A program made the position numbers and the translations under genes. A stretch of DNA of 27,639 nt from an uncultured Treponema sp. (lineage in GTDB: Bacteria; Spirochaetota; Spirochaetia; Treponematales; Treponemataceae). The stretch covers positions 1 to 27,639 of the forward strand of contig CALFIX010000004.1 in NCBI GenBank assembly GCA_937877515.1. Direction: 5' to 3'. Shown piece by piece: positions 16,312 to 24,236 of the stretch (positions are counted from its first letter, which is position 1; each line of letters starts with the position of its first letter). The notes beneath the pieces were generated by a model, which did no database searches, was not told the DNA's origin, and saw only the letters and a program-made list of their open reading frames with translations.

Positions 16312-16816
16312 TCACTTTACTTGCATTGCTTACGACTCAATTGATTTTCTCATTCAAAGCCAGTATGTAATCTTTGGCATTTATCTTGATGTAGATAATA
16401 ACGAAAGAAACATTATATTCAACCGAGAAACCTTACCCCACATTCACATAGGACCAGTTTTAGAAAAAACATTTTCATGTAAGTCTGTAGAAGAATGTAA
16501 TGTAGTACTTGTAATGAAAAAACAAAATTTTGACGCAGATGTACAAAGCCTTATTGTAGATTATACAGACACAGCATTCCCTGCTAGCGGGAACTTGGCT
16601 CTCTCTGTAAACAGCTCAATTTCTAGTAAAATTATAGATATTTCTTCTTTGCGTCCAATTCCGCAAAGCATACGTCTAAAACAAAGAGAATGTGGAATCT
16701 GTGCCATAGGTTTTCAAAAGGATGAGAAAAATCAATTCAATGAGCGAAAACAAATTTTAATTTCACCAGACAATCTATTAAGAAAATTCTTTTCTTCGCG
16801 TCTGATGTGTGATTAG
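16298..16816 (+). CDS. Divergent CheW-like protein, TTG start
   Basis: 172-residue protein I do not recognise with confidence. Its order of beta-rich segments parallels CheW: an opening FTCIAYDSIDFLIQSQYVI strand pair, a middle NIIFNRETLPHIHIGPVL where CheW has its NxRG..PVIDL core, then CNVVLVMKK and SLIVDYTDTAFPAS like the later strands, and a LLRKFF end helix. The NxRG motif itself is absent. The start is TTG at 16298, with AAGGA seven bases upstream, and overlaps the cheW stop by 14 bases; no in-frame ATG fits as well. The position between cheW and cheB, and the tight overlap, support a role in the same array. A degenerate second coupling protein is the best inference; a new adaptor is the alternative. 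Confidence 0.75.
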   Translation: MEAHNHFTCIAYDSIDFLIQSQYVIFGIYLDVDNNERNIIFNRETLPHIHIGPVLEKTFSCKSVEECNVVLVMKKQNFDADVQSLIVDYTDTAFPASGNLALSVNSSISSKIIDISSLRPIPQSIRLKQRECGICAIGFQKDEKNQFNERKQILISPDNLLRKFFSSRLMCD

Positions 16817-16829
16817 GAGTATATAAAAA

Positions 16830-17834
16830 ATGAGAATCATAATTGCAGACAGTTCTGCCGTAGTAAGAGCAATCCTAGACCAGCACTTATCAGATTATGA
16901 TGATATAGAAATTCTTGCATCTGTTTCAAACGCTTCAAAGGCTGCATCTTATGCAAAAACAGACCGACCTGACATTGTAATTGTTGGAAATGATATAAAC
17001 GAAAAAACTGAACAAGACTCATTAAAAGCTTTATTAAACGAAATGAAGCTTTCTGTTATAGTTCTTACAGACAAACCTCTTCCAACTTTAACTTTTCAAA
17101 AAAAAATAAAAGTCTTAGATAAACCAAATTTAAAATCTTATTCTGAAGATTTTTTTACTACTCTCATCGCTACATTAAGAGAGCTTACAAACAAAAATGA
17201 TTCAAAACAATCTAACGAAGAAAATGCAAAAAAAGGTTCATTTAAAATTTTATGTATTGGTGCTTCTACAGGGGGTCCAACCGCAGTTGCAGAAGTTTTA
17301 CAGGGTCTAGGTAAAAACTTTCCATATCCGGTTTTATATGCACAGCACATAGAAGTTGGAGCAGATAAAAATTTAGCTTCATGGCTTTCTGAAACATGCA
17401 CTAATATACGAATTAAACTTGCAGAAAATGGAGAAGAAGCTGTTCCAGGAACCGTTTACATGGCCCCTGCAGATAAACATTTGATTATAAGCTACGTAAA
17501 ATCAAACTCACATCCTGTTTTAGAACTTTCAAATGAAGAGCCAGAGCATTTTTTACGTCCTGCAGTAAATAAACTTTTTAGAAGTGCAGCCGAAAGTTAT
17601 AAAAGTAGCTGCCTCGCCATTTTACTTACAGGAATGGGGGCCGACGGAGCTGAAGGGTGTAAAAGAATTTGCGAGAGAGGCGGATGGACAATTGTAGAGG
17701 ACAAATCAACCTGTGCAGTTTTTGGCATGCCAGCTGCTGCAATAGAGCTTGGTGGAGCAAAAGAAATTCTGGCACGCCCGGATATTTCAAAACGTATTCT
17801 AAGTTTGGTGCAAGTATATGATGCAGAATATTAA
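16830..17834 (+). CDS. cheB: CheB methylesterase/deamidase with degenerate receiver
   Basis: Removes methyl groups from, or deamidates, chemoreceptor glutamyl sites. The C-terminal esterase domain (about 138-330) is intact: Ser146 in GASTGGP, His173 in AQHI and Asp272 in GMGADG. The N-terminal receiver domain (1-120) keeps the fold (IIIADSSAVVR, K98-P99) but has lost key residues. The acidic pair DD is D7-S8, and the phospho-acceptor Asp is Gly53 in PDIVIVGNDI. The nearby Asp55 lines up with the second Asp of DxDMP, not the acceptor. CheB is therefore unlikely to be switched on by phosphate from CheA. It begins 13 bases after the CheW-like gene, with a weak GGAG site, and overlaps cheR by 17 bases. 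Confidence 0.93.
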   Translation: MRIIIADSSAVVRAILDQHLSDYDDIEILASVSNASKAASYAKTDRPDIVIVGNDINEKTEQDSLKALLNEMKLSVIVLTDKPLPTLTFQKKIKVLDKPNLKSYSEDFFTTLIATLRELTNKNDSKQSNEENAKKGSFKILCIGASTGGPTAVAEVLQGLGKNFPYPVLYAQHIEVGADKNLASWLSETCTNIRIKLAENGEEAVPGTVYMAPADKHLIISYVKSNSHPVLELSNEEPEHFLRPAVNKLFRSAAESYKSSCLAILLTGMGADGAEGCKRICERGGWTIVEDKSTCAVFGMPAAAIELGGAKEILARPDISKRILSLVQVYDAEY

Positions 17835-18684
17835 CACAAAACTTACAGACGAAGAACTCAACTCTTTCATCCAGCTTCTGACAGACAGAACTGGAATAAT
17901 TCCTCATGCCACTCACAAAGAAGGAATAAAAAATTACATAGAAGCAAGCCTTTTAGAAAAGAACATAAATGCAGAAGAATATAAAAATCTAATAATTTCT
18001 AACCCGCAGAATTTTTCTGAATTTATAAATGAAAGTACAGTAAATGAGACTTACTTTTTTAGAGAAGAAAAACAATTCATTCTTCTTCGCGATAAAATTT
18101 TTAAAACCTATAAAAACAAATCAAGCGGAAAAAGCATTAACATGTGGAGTGCAGCATGTTCTTACGGAGAAGAAGCTTATTCTCTTGCACTTTTAGCCCT
18201 TTCCTGCGGCATCACTCCGAACGTAATTGCAAGCGATATAAACTCAGAAGTTTTAGAACACTGTGCAAATGGAGTTTTTCTTGGCACATCTCTTAGACCA
18301 ATGGATGGAAACTCATTCCATAACTTAGTTCTTCCTTACAAAAGAGAAGATAGAAAAATAGAGTTTAATTCAGAAATAAAAGAGCACATAAAAACAATTT
18401 TCGTAAACCTTTCTGAATTAGATAGTCCTTCTTATAAACAAAATCTTCCTAAAAATCAGGACATAATTTTTTTAAGAAATGTATTTATATATTTTAATCA
18501 AGAACTAAGATCACGAATTTTAAAAACCATAGCAGAAGAATGTCTTTCGGACGACGGATATCTTTTTGTTTCTATTAGCGAAGTTGCACAACTAGACTAT
18601 TCTGTTATTCCATCTTCATTAGAAAAAATTTCAGATGGAAATATTTTCTATTTCCATAAAAAAGGAGGTAAAGCCAATGGCTAA
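17818..18684 (+). CDS. cheR: CheR chemoreceptor methyltransferase
   Basis: Transfers methyl groups from S-adenosylmethionine to receptor glutamates. The 288-residue length is usual for the family. The N-terminal helical domain ends in the conserved VNETYFFRE motif (about 74-82). The SAM domain shows WSAACSYGEEAYSLA (motif I, about 108-122), ASDIN for the acidic loop, and FLRNVFIYF. Two adjacent ATG codons (17818 and 17821) could start it; GGTG is the only weak ribosome site, so coupling to cheB translation is likely. It overlaps the CheA gene by 8 bases. Neither receptor of the operon carries a tethering pentapeptide, so it must reach its sites directly. Confidence 0.93.
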   Translation: MMQNINTKLTDEELNSFIQLLTDRTGIIPHATHKEGIKNYIEASLLEKNINAEEYKNLIISNPQNFSEFINESTVNETYFFREEKQFILLRDKIFKTYKNKSSGKSINMWSAACSYGEEAYSLALLALSCGITPNVIASDINSEVLEHCANGVFLGTSLRPMDGNSFHNLVLPYKREDRKIEFNSEIKEHIKTIFVNLSELDSPSYKQNLPKNQDIIFLRNVFIYFNQELRSRILKTIAEECLSDDGYLFVSISEVAQLDYSVIPSSLEKISDGNIFYFHKKGGKANG

Positions 18685-20779
18685 AATCTCAAACGATATT
18701 ACAGAAAGCTATATTTCGGAAGTAAAAGAACTTTTAGAGTCTTCAAGAAAAGATATAATGACTCTAAAAAATACCCAAAATGACAATGAAACTCTTACAA
18801 GACTTCTAAGAAGCCTGCATACTATAAAAGGAAACTCTCGCATGCTTGGTTTTTCTACAATAGAAAAACTCTCTCATGCTGTAGAAGATATTTATAAAAG
18901 CGTAAAGGATGAAAAAATTAAAAACTCAGAACGCCTTGTAAAACTAGTTTATGCTGTTGCAGATAAAATAGAAAGTTGCATTACTCAAATAACCAAAAAA
19001 GGCTCTGATGACCAAGATATAAAGATATATCTACAATACTGTGACAAGCTTGCAGCTGGAGAACTTATTGATGTAGATGCCTTTATTTCAGAAATAAACA
19101 AAATAAATGGAAAATTAGAAGAAGATGATGATGAAGATGATTTTTCAGAAAATATCGGAGACATTCAGTCCATACGCATAAAACTTTCCAGAGTAAACGA
19201 AATTATTACAGCTTTTGACACAATGATTACGCGGGAATTTCATTTAAAACATCAGTTAGATGAACTTCACAAATTTGAAGAAAAAACAGGAAGTCATGAG
19301 CTTTCAAAAATAAGAAAACAATTTGAAAATGATATTTACGCACTAGAAACTTCTATTTTTAATGTTCAAGAGCAAGCTTTTAACCTACGAATGCTTCCTA
19401 TAAGCATAGTATTGCGCCCGCTAGAAAATACAATTGCGTTAGAAGCAATGAACCTAAAGAAAAAAGTTAATGTTAATATTCCAGAAACAGATATTGCAAT
19501 TGACAAGGTAATTCTAGAAGAACTTGGCGACATTCTTATGCACTTAGTAAGAAATGCACTTGACCACGGAATTGAGTCTCCAAAAGACAGAAAAGCCCTC
19601 GGTAAAAACGAAGAAGGCACTATAAGCATTACTTGTTTACGAGAAGCAAAATACATTGAGCTAAAAATCAGTGATGACGGACGAGGACTTGATTATGCAA
19701 AAATCAGAGAGAAAGCCTTAAAACTTTATCCTGAACGCACTGACGAAATAAAAAACATGGCAGAAAAAGAGCTTTCGCAATTTCTTTTTCAGTCCGGGTT
19801 TTCTACAAAAGAAGAAGTTACAGAGCTTTCGGGTCGTGGCGTAGGTCTTGATGTAGTTTGGTCAAACATGGAAAAAATAAAGGGGCGCATAAAAATAGAA
19901 AGCACTCCTGGAGAAGGAACATCTTTTATACTGCACTTTCCACTTTCTCTTTCTACACTGCAAGGCCTCTTTATTTATTCAAACAAAGAAAAATATCTCA
20001 TTCCGTCTCAGCACATTGTAGACATTCTGTACAGAAAAAAGAGTGACTACATTACATTGCAAAACCAAAATTACATTCGCATAGACGGGCAGCTTATTCC
20101 ATGCTACCCGCTTTCTTCTCTTTTTGAAAACCACAAATCAGGAATTATTTTGGAAGAAGAGCCAATTTTGATTGCTGAATACATGGAACAGAGAATCGGA
20201 ATAATTGTAGAACAAGTTCAACAATTCGTTTCTTTAGTTGTAAAGCCTCTTCCAAAAGGTTTACAAAATTTTTCAATTTTGCAGGGAATTGTTTTTGACG
20301 AGCATTATGACATTGTACCTATCTTGCACGTTCCAGACATCTTAAAGAAATTTAAGTCTTTACGCGGATACGATATTAAAAAATTTGAAGCTGCAACTCA
20401 AAAGAAAACAAACCGTATTCTTGTTGTTGATGACTCAGGCACTACACGCCAAATAGAAAAGGCAATCTTAGAAAACGCAGGGTTCTTAGTAGACGAAGCC
20501 TTTGACGGTGTAGACGGAATTGAAAAGGCAAAAGCTAAACAATACGACCTTATTCTTACAGACAAAGACATGCCACGCATGACAGGAACTGTTCTTTTGG
20601 ACAATCTTCGCAGAATGGAACAATACAAAGACATACCTATTGTTGTAGTTTCTGCCGACCAAAGTGAAAAAACTCTCAAAGAGTTTACCCAACTTGGAGC
20701 AAATGCTGTAATTTACAAGGGCGACTTTAAACGAGGTAACCTTATAAACATTATAAAAGAACTTGTAGGAGATGAATGA
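18677..20779 (+). CDS. cheA: Hybrid chemosensory histidine kinase CheA with C-terminal receiver
   Basis: 700-residue CheA-REC fusion. In order: HPt domain (1-120) with phospho-His48 in LHTIKG; no separate P2 (CheY/CheB-docking) domain, only an acidic linker (about 138-147); an enlarged helical dimerisation region (about 147-250); ATPase with N-box HLVRNALDHGIE, G1 DDGRGLDY and G2 SGRGVGLDVV; CheW-like domain (about 430-560); and a complete receiver (about 577-698) with VVDDSG, acceptor Asp629 in LTDKDMP and Lys681. The ATG at 18677 is chosen over an upstream in-frame ATG because GGAGGT sits at good spacing. CheA-REC fusions occur in FrzE and Helicobacter CheAY. This is the only intact receiver in the operon, so it is either a phosphate sink or the actual output switch. 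Confidence 0.95.
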   Translation: MAKISNDITESYISEVKELLESSRKDIMTLKNTQNDNETLTRLLRSLHTIKGNSRMLGFSTIEKLSHAVEDIYKSVKDEKIKNSERLVKLVYAVADKIESCITQITKKGSDDQDIKIYLQYCDKLAAGELIDVDAFISEINKINGKLEEDDDEDDFSENIGDIQSIRIKLSRVNEIITAFDTMITREFHLKHQLDELHKFEEKTGSHELSKIRKQFENDIYALETSIFNVQEQAFNLRMLPISIVLRPLENTIALEAMNLKKKVNVNIPETDIAIDKVILEELGDILMHLVRNALDHGIESPKDRKALGKNEEGTISITCLREAKYIELKISDDGRGLDYAKIREKALKLYPERTDEIKNMAEKELSQFLFQSGFSTKEEVTELSGRGVGLDVVWSNMEKIKGRIKIESTPGEGTSFILHFPLSLSTLQGLFIYSNKEKYLIPSQHIVDILYRKKSDYITLQNQNYIRIDGQLIPCYPLSSLFENHKSGIILEEEPILIAEYMEQRIGIIVEQVQQFVSLVVKPLPKGLQNFSILQGIVFDEHYDIVPILHVPDILKKFKSLRGYDIKKFEAATQKKTNRILVVDDSGTTRQIEKAILENAGFLVDEAFDGVDGIEKAKAKQYDLILTDKDMPRMTGTVLLDNLRRMEQYKDIPIVVVSADQSEKTLKEFTQLGANAVIYKGDFKRGNLINIIKELVGDE

Positions 20780-22626
20780 TGACAAAGAAAATACTTATTC
20801 TTGAAACCTCCGTTACAATACAAAAGCTTTTTACAACTACACTAGACGGAGATGAATATTCTCTTCATTTTGTGAACAATGGAAAAGATGCAATATATAC
20901 TCTCTTTGACTTTCAACCAGAACTGTTTCTTGTAAACTGTGACATTCAAGAGCCTCAAAGCTTTGAAGTTGTGAGCATTGTTCGTTCAATGAAGTGTTTT
21001 AAAGATTTGACAATAGGAATGTATTCTAACACTCCTACCCCACTAGATGAACTTTTTGCAAAAAACAGTGGTGCAAATTCTTTTATACGATTAGATCCCA
21101 AAACACTCATTTTAAACATAGATGAACTTGCAGAAATTCAGACTAACAAGATAGATAAGACGGAACTTTTACAAATAAAAAAATCTCTTGATGACACAAC
21201 GCTTTTTACTTCTACCACAAAAGTTCTTAGCAGAAGCTCTTATAAAAATGCAATCTTTTCAAAAATACTGGACATGGTTAATACAATTGAAAACCTCGAA
21301 GAGATTATAAGGCAATACCTTCTTCTTATTTCTGAAATTTGCGAAATACCTCTTGCATCCATTTACATTATAGAAAATGACGGACCTCACGGTTACTATG
21401 TAGCTGCTAGCACCATAGAAGAAAAAGACATTTCTGACTTCTTAAATGTATGTGCAGCAGACTTTGAAAAAGAACTAACAGACTTCAATGTTTCAAAAGT
21501 TGTTCCTAAAAAATTAGATTCAGAAGGAATTTTAGACAGATTCTACAGCACACAGATTCACTTCTCCAGCTATGAAGGACAGACTCTAAAAACAAAAGAA
21601 CAATCTAGTGTATTTGGAACAGTTCACATTGTTACAGAGGGAAACATTTCTAATGACAAGCACGACTACTTTAGCTTCTGTGTTCAAAATGCAAGCGTTG
21701 TTTTTGAAAAAGCACTGATTGTGAAAAAGAAAATATTCTTTGAAAAACGAATCCGCCGTGCATTCAGTCGCTTTGTTCCAGAACAGATTATAGATAGCCT
21801 TGTAATGCAGGTTGACGACACTGATGAAAAAGTTGGAGTTGGAGAAACCCGTTCTGTTGCAATTTTATTTAGCGACATTAGATCTTTTACAAATATTAGT
21901 GAAAAAAATAAACCTGATGTTCTTGTTGCCTTTTTAAATAGATACTTTTCTACAATGGTAGAAATTATAAAGAAAAATGGAGGAACCATAGATAAATTTA
22001 TTGGAGACGCAATCATGGCAGAATTTGGTACTCCAGTAAGTTACAAAGACAACTGTGCTAGAGCTGTAAAAGCAGCTTATGAAATGAGAGAAGCTCTTAC
22101 AACTATAGAAATGGGAGACCTTGTTCTACCAGAAGGAATGACTTTTAACATAGGAATTGGTATTCACTATGGAGATGTAATTGTAGGTTCTATTGGTTCT
22201 AAAGATAAAACTGACTATTCAGTAATTGGTGACAATGTAAACCTTGCATCGCGTCTTGAAGGACTTACAAAAACTTATGGAACTCAAATTCTTGTAAGCG
22301 GAAGTGTAAAAGATGATGCAGGAGACGATAAATTCTTCTTCCGTCACCTAGATAACGTTCGCGTAAAAGGAAAGAAAAATGCTGTTCCTATTTATGCTGT
22401 AGACCGCTCAGAAGAAGAATTTTCTGCAGAGTACAAAGATGCTTACACAAAAGGTATGGAACTTTATACACAAGGAATATGGAATCTCGCAGAAGAGTAT
22501 TTTGTAAAAGCACTTACCATTGTAGAAAATGACAAAGCTGCAAAACTTATGAAAGATCGCTGCGAAGAATTTAAGAAAAACCCTCCCGAAAATTGGGACG
22601 GAGCAATCGCATTTATGACAAAATAG
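20776..22626 (+). CDS. Class III nucleotidyl (probably adenylate) cyclase with pseudo-receiver and GAF-like region
   Basis: 616-residue cyclase ending the signalling chain. Residues 4-110 form a receiver-like domain without active-site residues: the acidic pair is E10-T11, the acceptor is Asn54 (PELFLVNCDI) and the Lys is lost. Residues about 165-330 look GAF-like. The class III cyclase domain (about 358-510) is complete: metal Asp367 (FSDIRSF) and Asp411 (FIGDAIMAEFG), substrate Lys407, Ser482 in DYSVIGD at the position that is Asp/Thr/Ser in adenylate cyclases, Asn489 and Arg493 in NVNLASRLE. A helical tail ends in NPPENWDGA, usual for bacterial cyclases. It probably makes cAMP; cGMP is less likely because of Lys407. 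Two adjacent ATGs (20776, 20779) are possible; AGGAG suits the second slightly better. Confidence 0.93.
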   Translation: MMTKKILILETSVTIQKLFTTTLDGDEYSLHFVNNGKDAIYTLFDFQPELFLVNCDIQEPQSFEVVSIVRSMKCFKDLTIGMYSNTPTPLDELFAKNSGANSFIRLDPKTLILNIDELAEIQTNKIDKTELLQIKKSLDDTTLFTSTTKVLSRSSYKNAIFSKILDMVNTIENLEEIIRQYLLLISEICEIPLASIYIIENDGPHGYYVAASTIEEKDISDFLNVCAADFEKELTDFNVSKVVPKKLDSEGILDRFYSTQIHFSSYEGQTLKTKEQSSVFGTVHIVTEGNISNDKHDYFSFCVQNASVVFEKALIVKKKIFFEKRIRRAFSRFVPEQIIDSLVMQVDDTDEKVGVGETRSVAILFSDIRSFTNISEKNKPDVLVAFLNRYFSTMVEIIKKNGGTIDKFIGDAIMAEFGTPVSYKDNCARAVKAAYEMREALTTIEMGDLVLPEGMTFNIGIGIHYGDVIVGSIGSKDKTDYSVIGDNVNLASRLEGLTKTYGTQILVSGSVKDDAGDDKFFFRHLDNVRVKGKKNAVPIYAVDRSEEEFSAEYKDAYTKGMELYTQGIWNLAEEYFVKALTIVENDKAAKLMKDRCEEFKKNPPENWDGAIAFMTK

Positions 22627-22653
22627 CTTAAACAAAGGTTTTAGGAGGACAAC

Positions 22654-24177
22654 ATGAAAACATTTAAACGCTATCTAACAACTATATGTACAACAACTTA
22701 CATTGGTGTATTTACTTTAAGAATCTTTCACTATGGATTCATTTATGAACAACCAGCAAAGATTATTCTAGGGTGTCTACCGACAGTGTTAATAACTCTT
22801 GGTTTAATTATTATCTGCTCTCTAGTGCAATTTCCAATTCTTACAAAATTTGACAAGGCAATTGAGAAAGGACAAAAAGACCCTTCTAGTATTTCAGAAA
22901 AAGATATAGAAATATGCATGAAAAGTTACAAGTACTATGACATTGTAATTATAGTTGCAGAGGCTGTGGGTTTTTTAATTGGAGCAGGCTCTACTGCAAT
23001 CATTGAAGCAATAAAAGACATATCACATTTTTCACCTATAACATTTACCCTTATTGAACTACAGTCTGTAGGTATAGGCTTTATGTGCTATACAATAAAC
23101 AATGTTCTTGTAAAAAGACTTTGGATGACACAGCAGATGCGTTCTATTGGTATAAAATTAAGTGATAATCTTGCACGCGTACAAAACATTGCAGTTGCAT
23201 CTTGTATTTATGTTTCTGTAATGAATATGGTAACTGTACCTTTTAATTTATTAAATGTTCCTAGAGAAAACGGTTTTAACACATTCTTTCTATACGCAGT
23301 TATAGGAGGCCTCTTAAATTTTGCAGTCTGTGCAGCAACCTACTCTATAATTGCAAAACGTATACAAAAGGTTGAAAAGAATATAAGCATAAATCTGTTT
23401 GCAGAAACAAAGAATCTTGCAGAAGCTACAAAACAGAGTGCAGAAAACAGCCAGAACCAGAATGCTGCCGTTAAAGAAATTGTTGCAACAATGCATGACT
23501 CAACAGAACTTGCAAACAACATTGGAGACAAGGTAAAGCAAGTAACTGCTCTCGCAGAAAAATCCAGAGATGCAGTTGTTTCCGGAAATGAAGCTTTAGA
23601 GAAGAATTTAAACGAACTTATTGCAATAAAGAATACAAACGTTCTTACGATAGACGGCATAAAAGCATTAAATACAAAAATAAACGGCATCTGGGACATT
23701 GTAAGCATAATCAACAACGTTGCAGACCAGACAAAAATTATTGCTTTTAATGCAGAACTTGAGGCTTCAAGCGCAGGAGAAGCAGGAAAGAACTTTCATA
23801 TTGTTGCAACCGAAGTCAGACGTCTTTCTGACAACATCATAGATAGCATTAAGGAAATTAGAGAGATTATTACAGAAATCCAAAAGGCATCTGACACTCT
23901 TATCCTGGACAGTGAAAAGGGAACAAAACAAATAGATAACGGATGCGAAAGTGCACGGTCTCTGGAAAGTGGTTTTGAAAGTATTCTTCAGTCTGCAAAA
24001 GACACAGCTGACAGCTCTCATGAAATTTTAGAGAATGTAGGACAACTTACAAGTGCAAGCGAGCAGATTTTTATAGCATTAAAGCAAATAGCACAAGGCA
24101 TAGAAACATTCTCGCAGAGCACGGCAAGTATTTCTGCAACATCAGAAAACGTAAAAAAAATCGCAGGGCTATTATAA
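22654..24177 (+). CDS. Chemoreceptor with multi-helix membrane sensor and no periplasmic domain
   Basis: 507-residue receptor. The N-terminal 235 residues hold about six hydrophobic helices (roughly 12-30, 36-58, 95-116, 128-150, 178-198, 210-233) separated by short loops, with no Cache, 4-helix or PAS region. A coiled-coil signalling domain follows directly, without HAMP. Its tip FNAELEASSAGEAGKNFHI is the same as in the first receptor of the operon, so both probably join one array. The N-terminal family is not recognised. It may sense a membrane property, a lipid-soluble ligand or another membrane protein. AGGAGG lies upstream at good spacing; the gap to the cyclase gene is 27 bases. It appears to be the last gene of the operon. 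Confidence 0.9.
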   Translation: MKTFKRYLTTICTTTYIGVFTLRIFHYGFIYEQPAKIILGCLPTVLITLGLIIICSLVQFPILTKFDKAIEKGQKDPSSISEKDIEICMKSYKYYDIVIIVAEAVGFLIGAGSTAIIEAIKDISHFSPITFTLIELQSVGIGFMCYTINNVLVKRLWMTQQMRSIGIKLSDNLARVQNIAVASCIYVSVMNMVTVPFNLLNVPRENGFNTFFLYAVIGGLLNFAVCAATYSIIAKRIQKVEKNISINLFAETKNLAEATKQSAENSQNQNAAVKEIVATMHDSTELANNIGDKVKQVTALAEKSRDAVVSGNEALEKNLNELIAIKNTNVLTIDGIKALNTKINGIWDIVSIINNVADQTKIIAFNAELEASSAGEAGKNFHIVATEVRRLSDNIIDSIKEIREIITEIQKASDTLILDSEKGTKQIDNGCESARSLESGFESILQSAKDTADSSHEILENVGQLTSASEQIFIALKQIAQGIETFSQSTASISATSENVKKIAGLL

Positions 24178-24192
24178 AAATCCGCAATGTGC

Positions 24193-24198
24193 TATAGT
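24193..24198 (+). promoter_or_regulatory. Possible leuS -10 box
   Basis: TATAGT lies 38 bases before the leuS ATG, but the -35 region at 17 bp (TATTAT) is a poor match. Short arms CGCAAT and ATTGCG flank the leader and end next to the GAGG ribosome site, so a small leader structure is possible. No clear T-box leader is seen. Confidence 0.3.
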
Positions 24199-24236
24199 AC
24201 GGTGATTTTTATAAAAAAAATTGCGAGGTAAAATAA

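Noticed and set aside
18635..18676. Earlier CheA start at 18635
   Set aside because: It would overlap cheR by 50 bases and has no ribosome site; GGAGGT precedes the ATG at 18677.
15330..23825. Near-repeat between the two receptor tip regions (15330-15435 and 23720-23825)
   Set aside because: The similarity is protein-level paralogy of the signalling tip with many silent differences, not a DNA repeat or recombination product.
23314..24021. Cys/Phe-rich minus-strand frames opposite the second receptor
   Set aside because: Their composition is what reverse reading of AT-rich coiled-coil codons gives; no independent support.
24178..24236. T-box or other amino-acid-responsive leader upstream of leuS
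   Set aside because: Only 59 bases are available and no T-box-like motif or terminator/antiterminator pair is visible.
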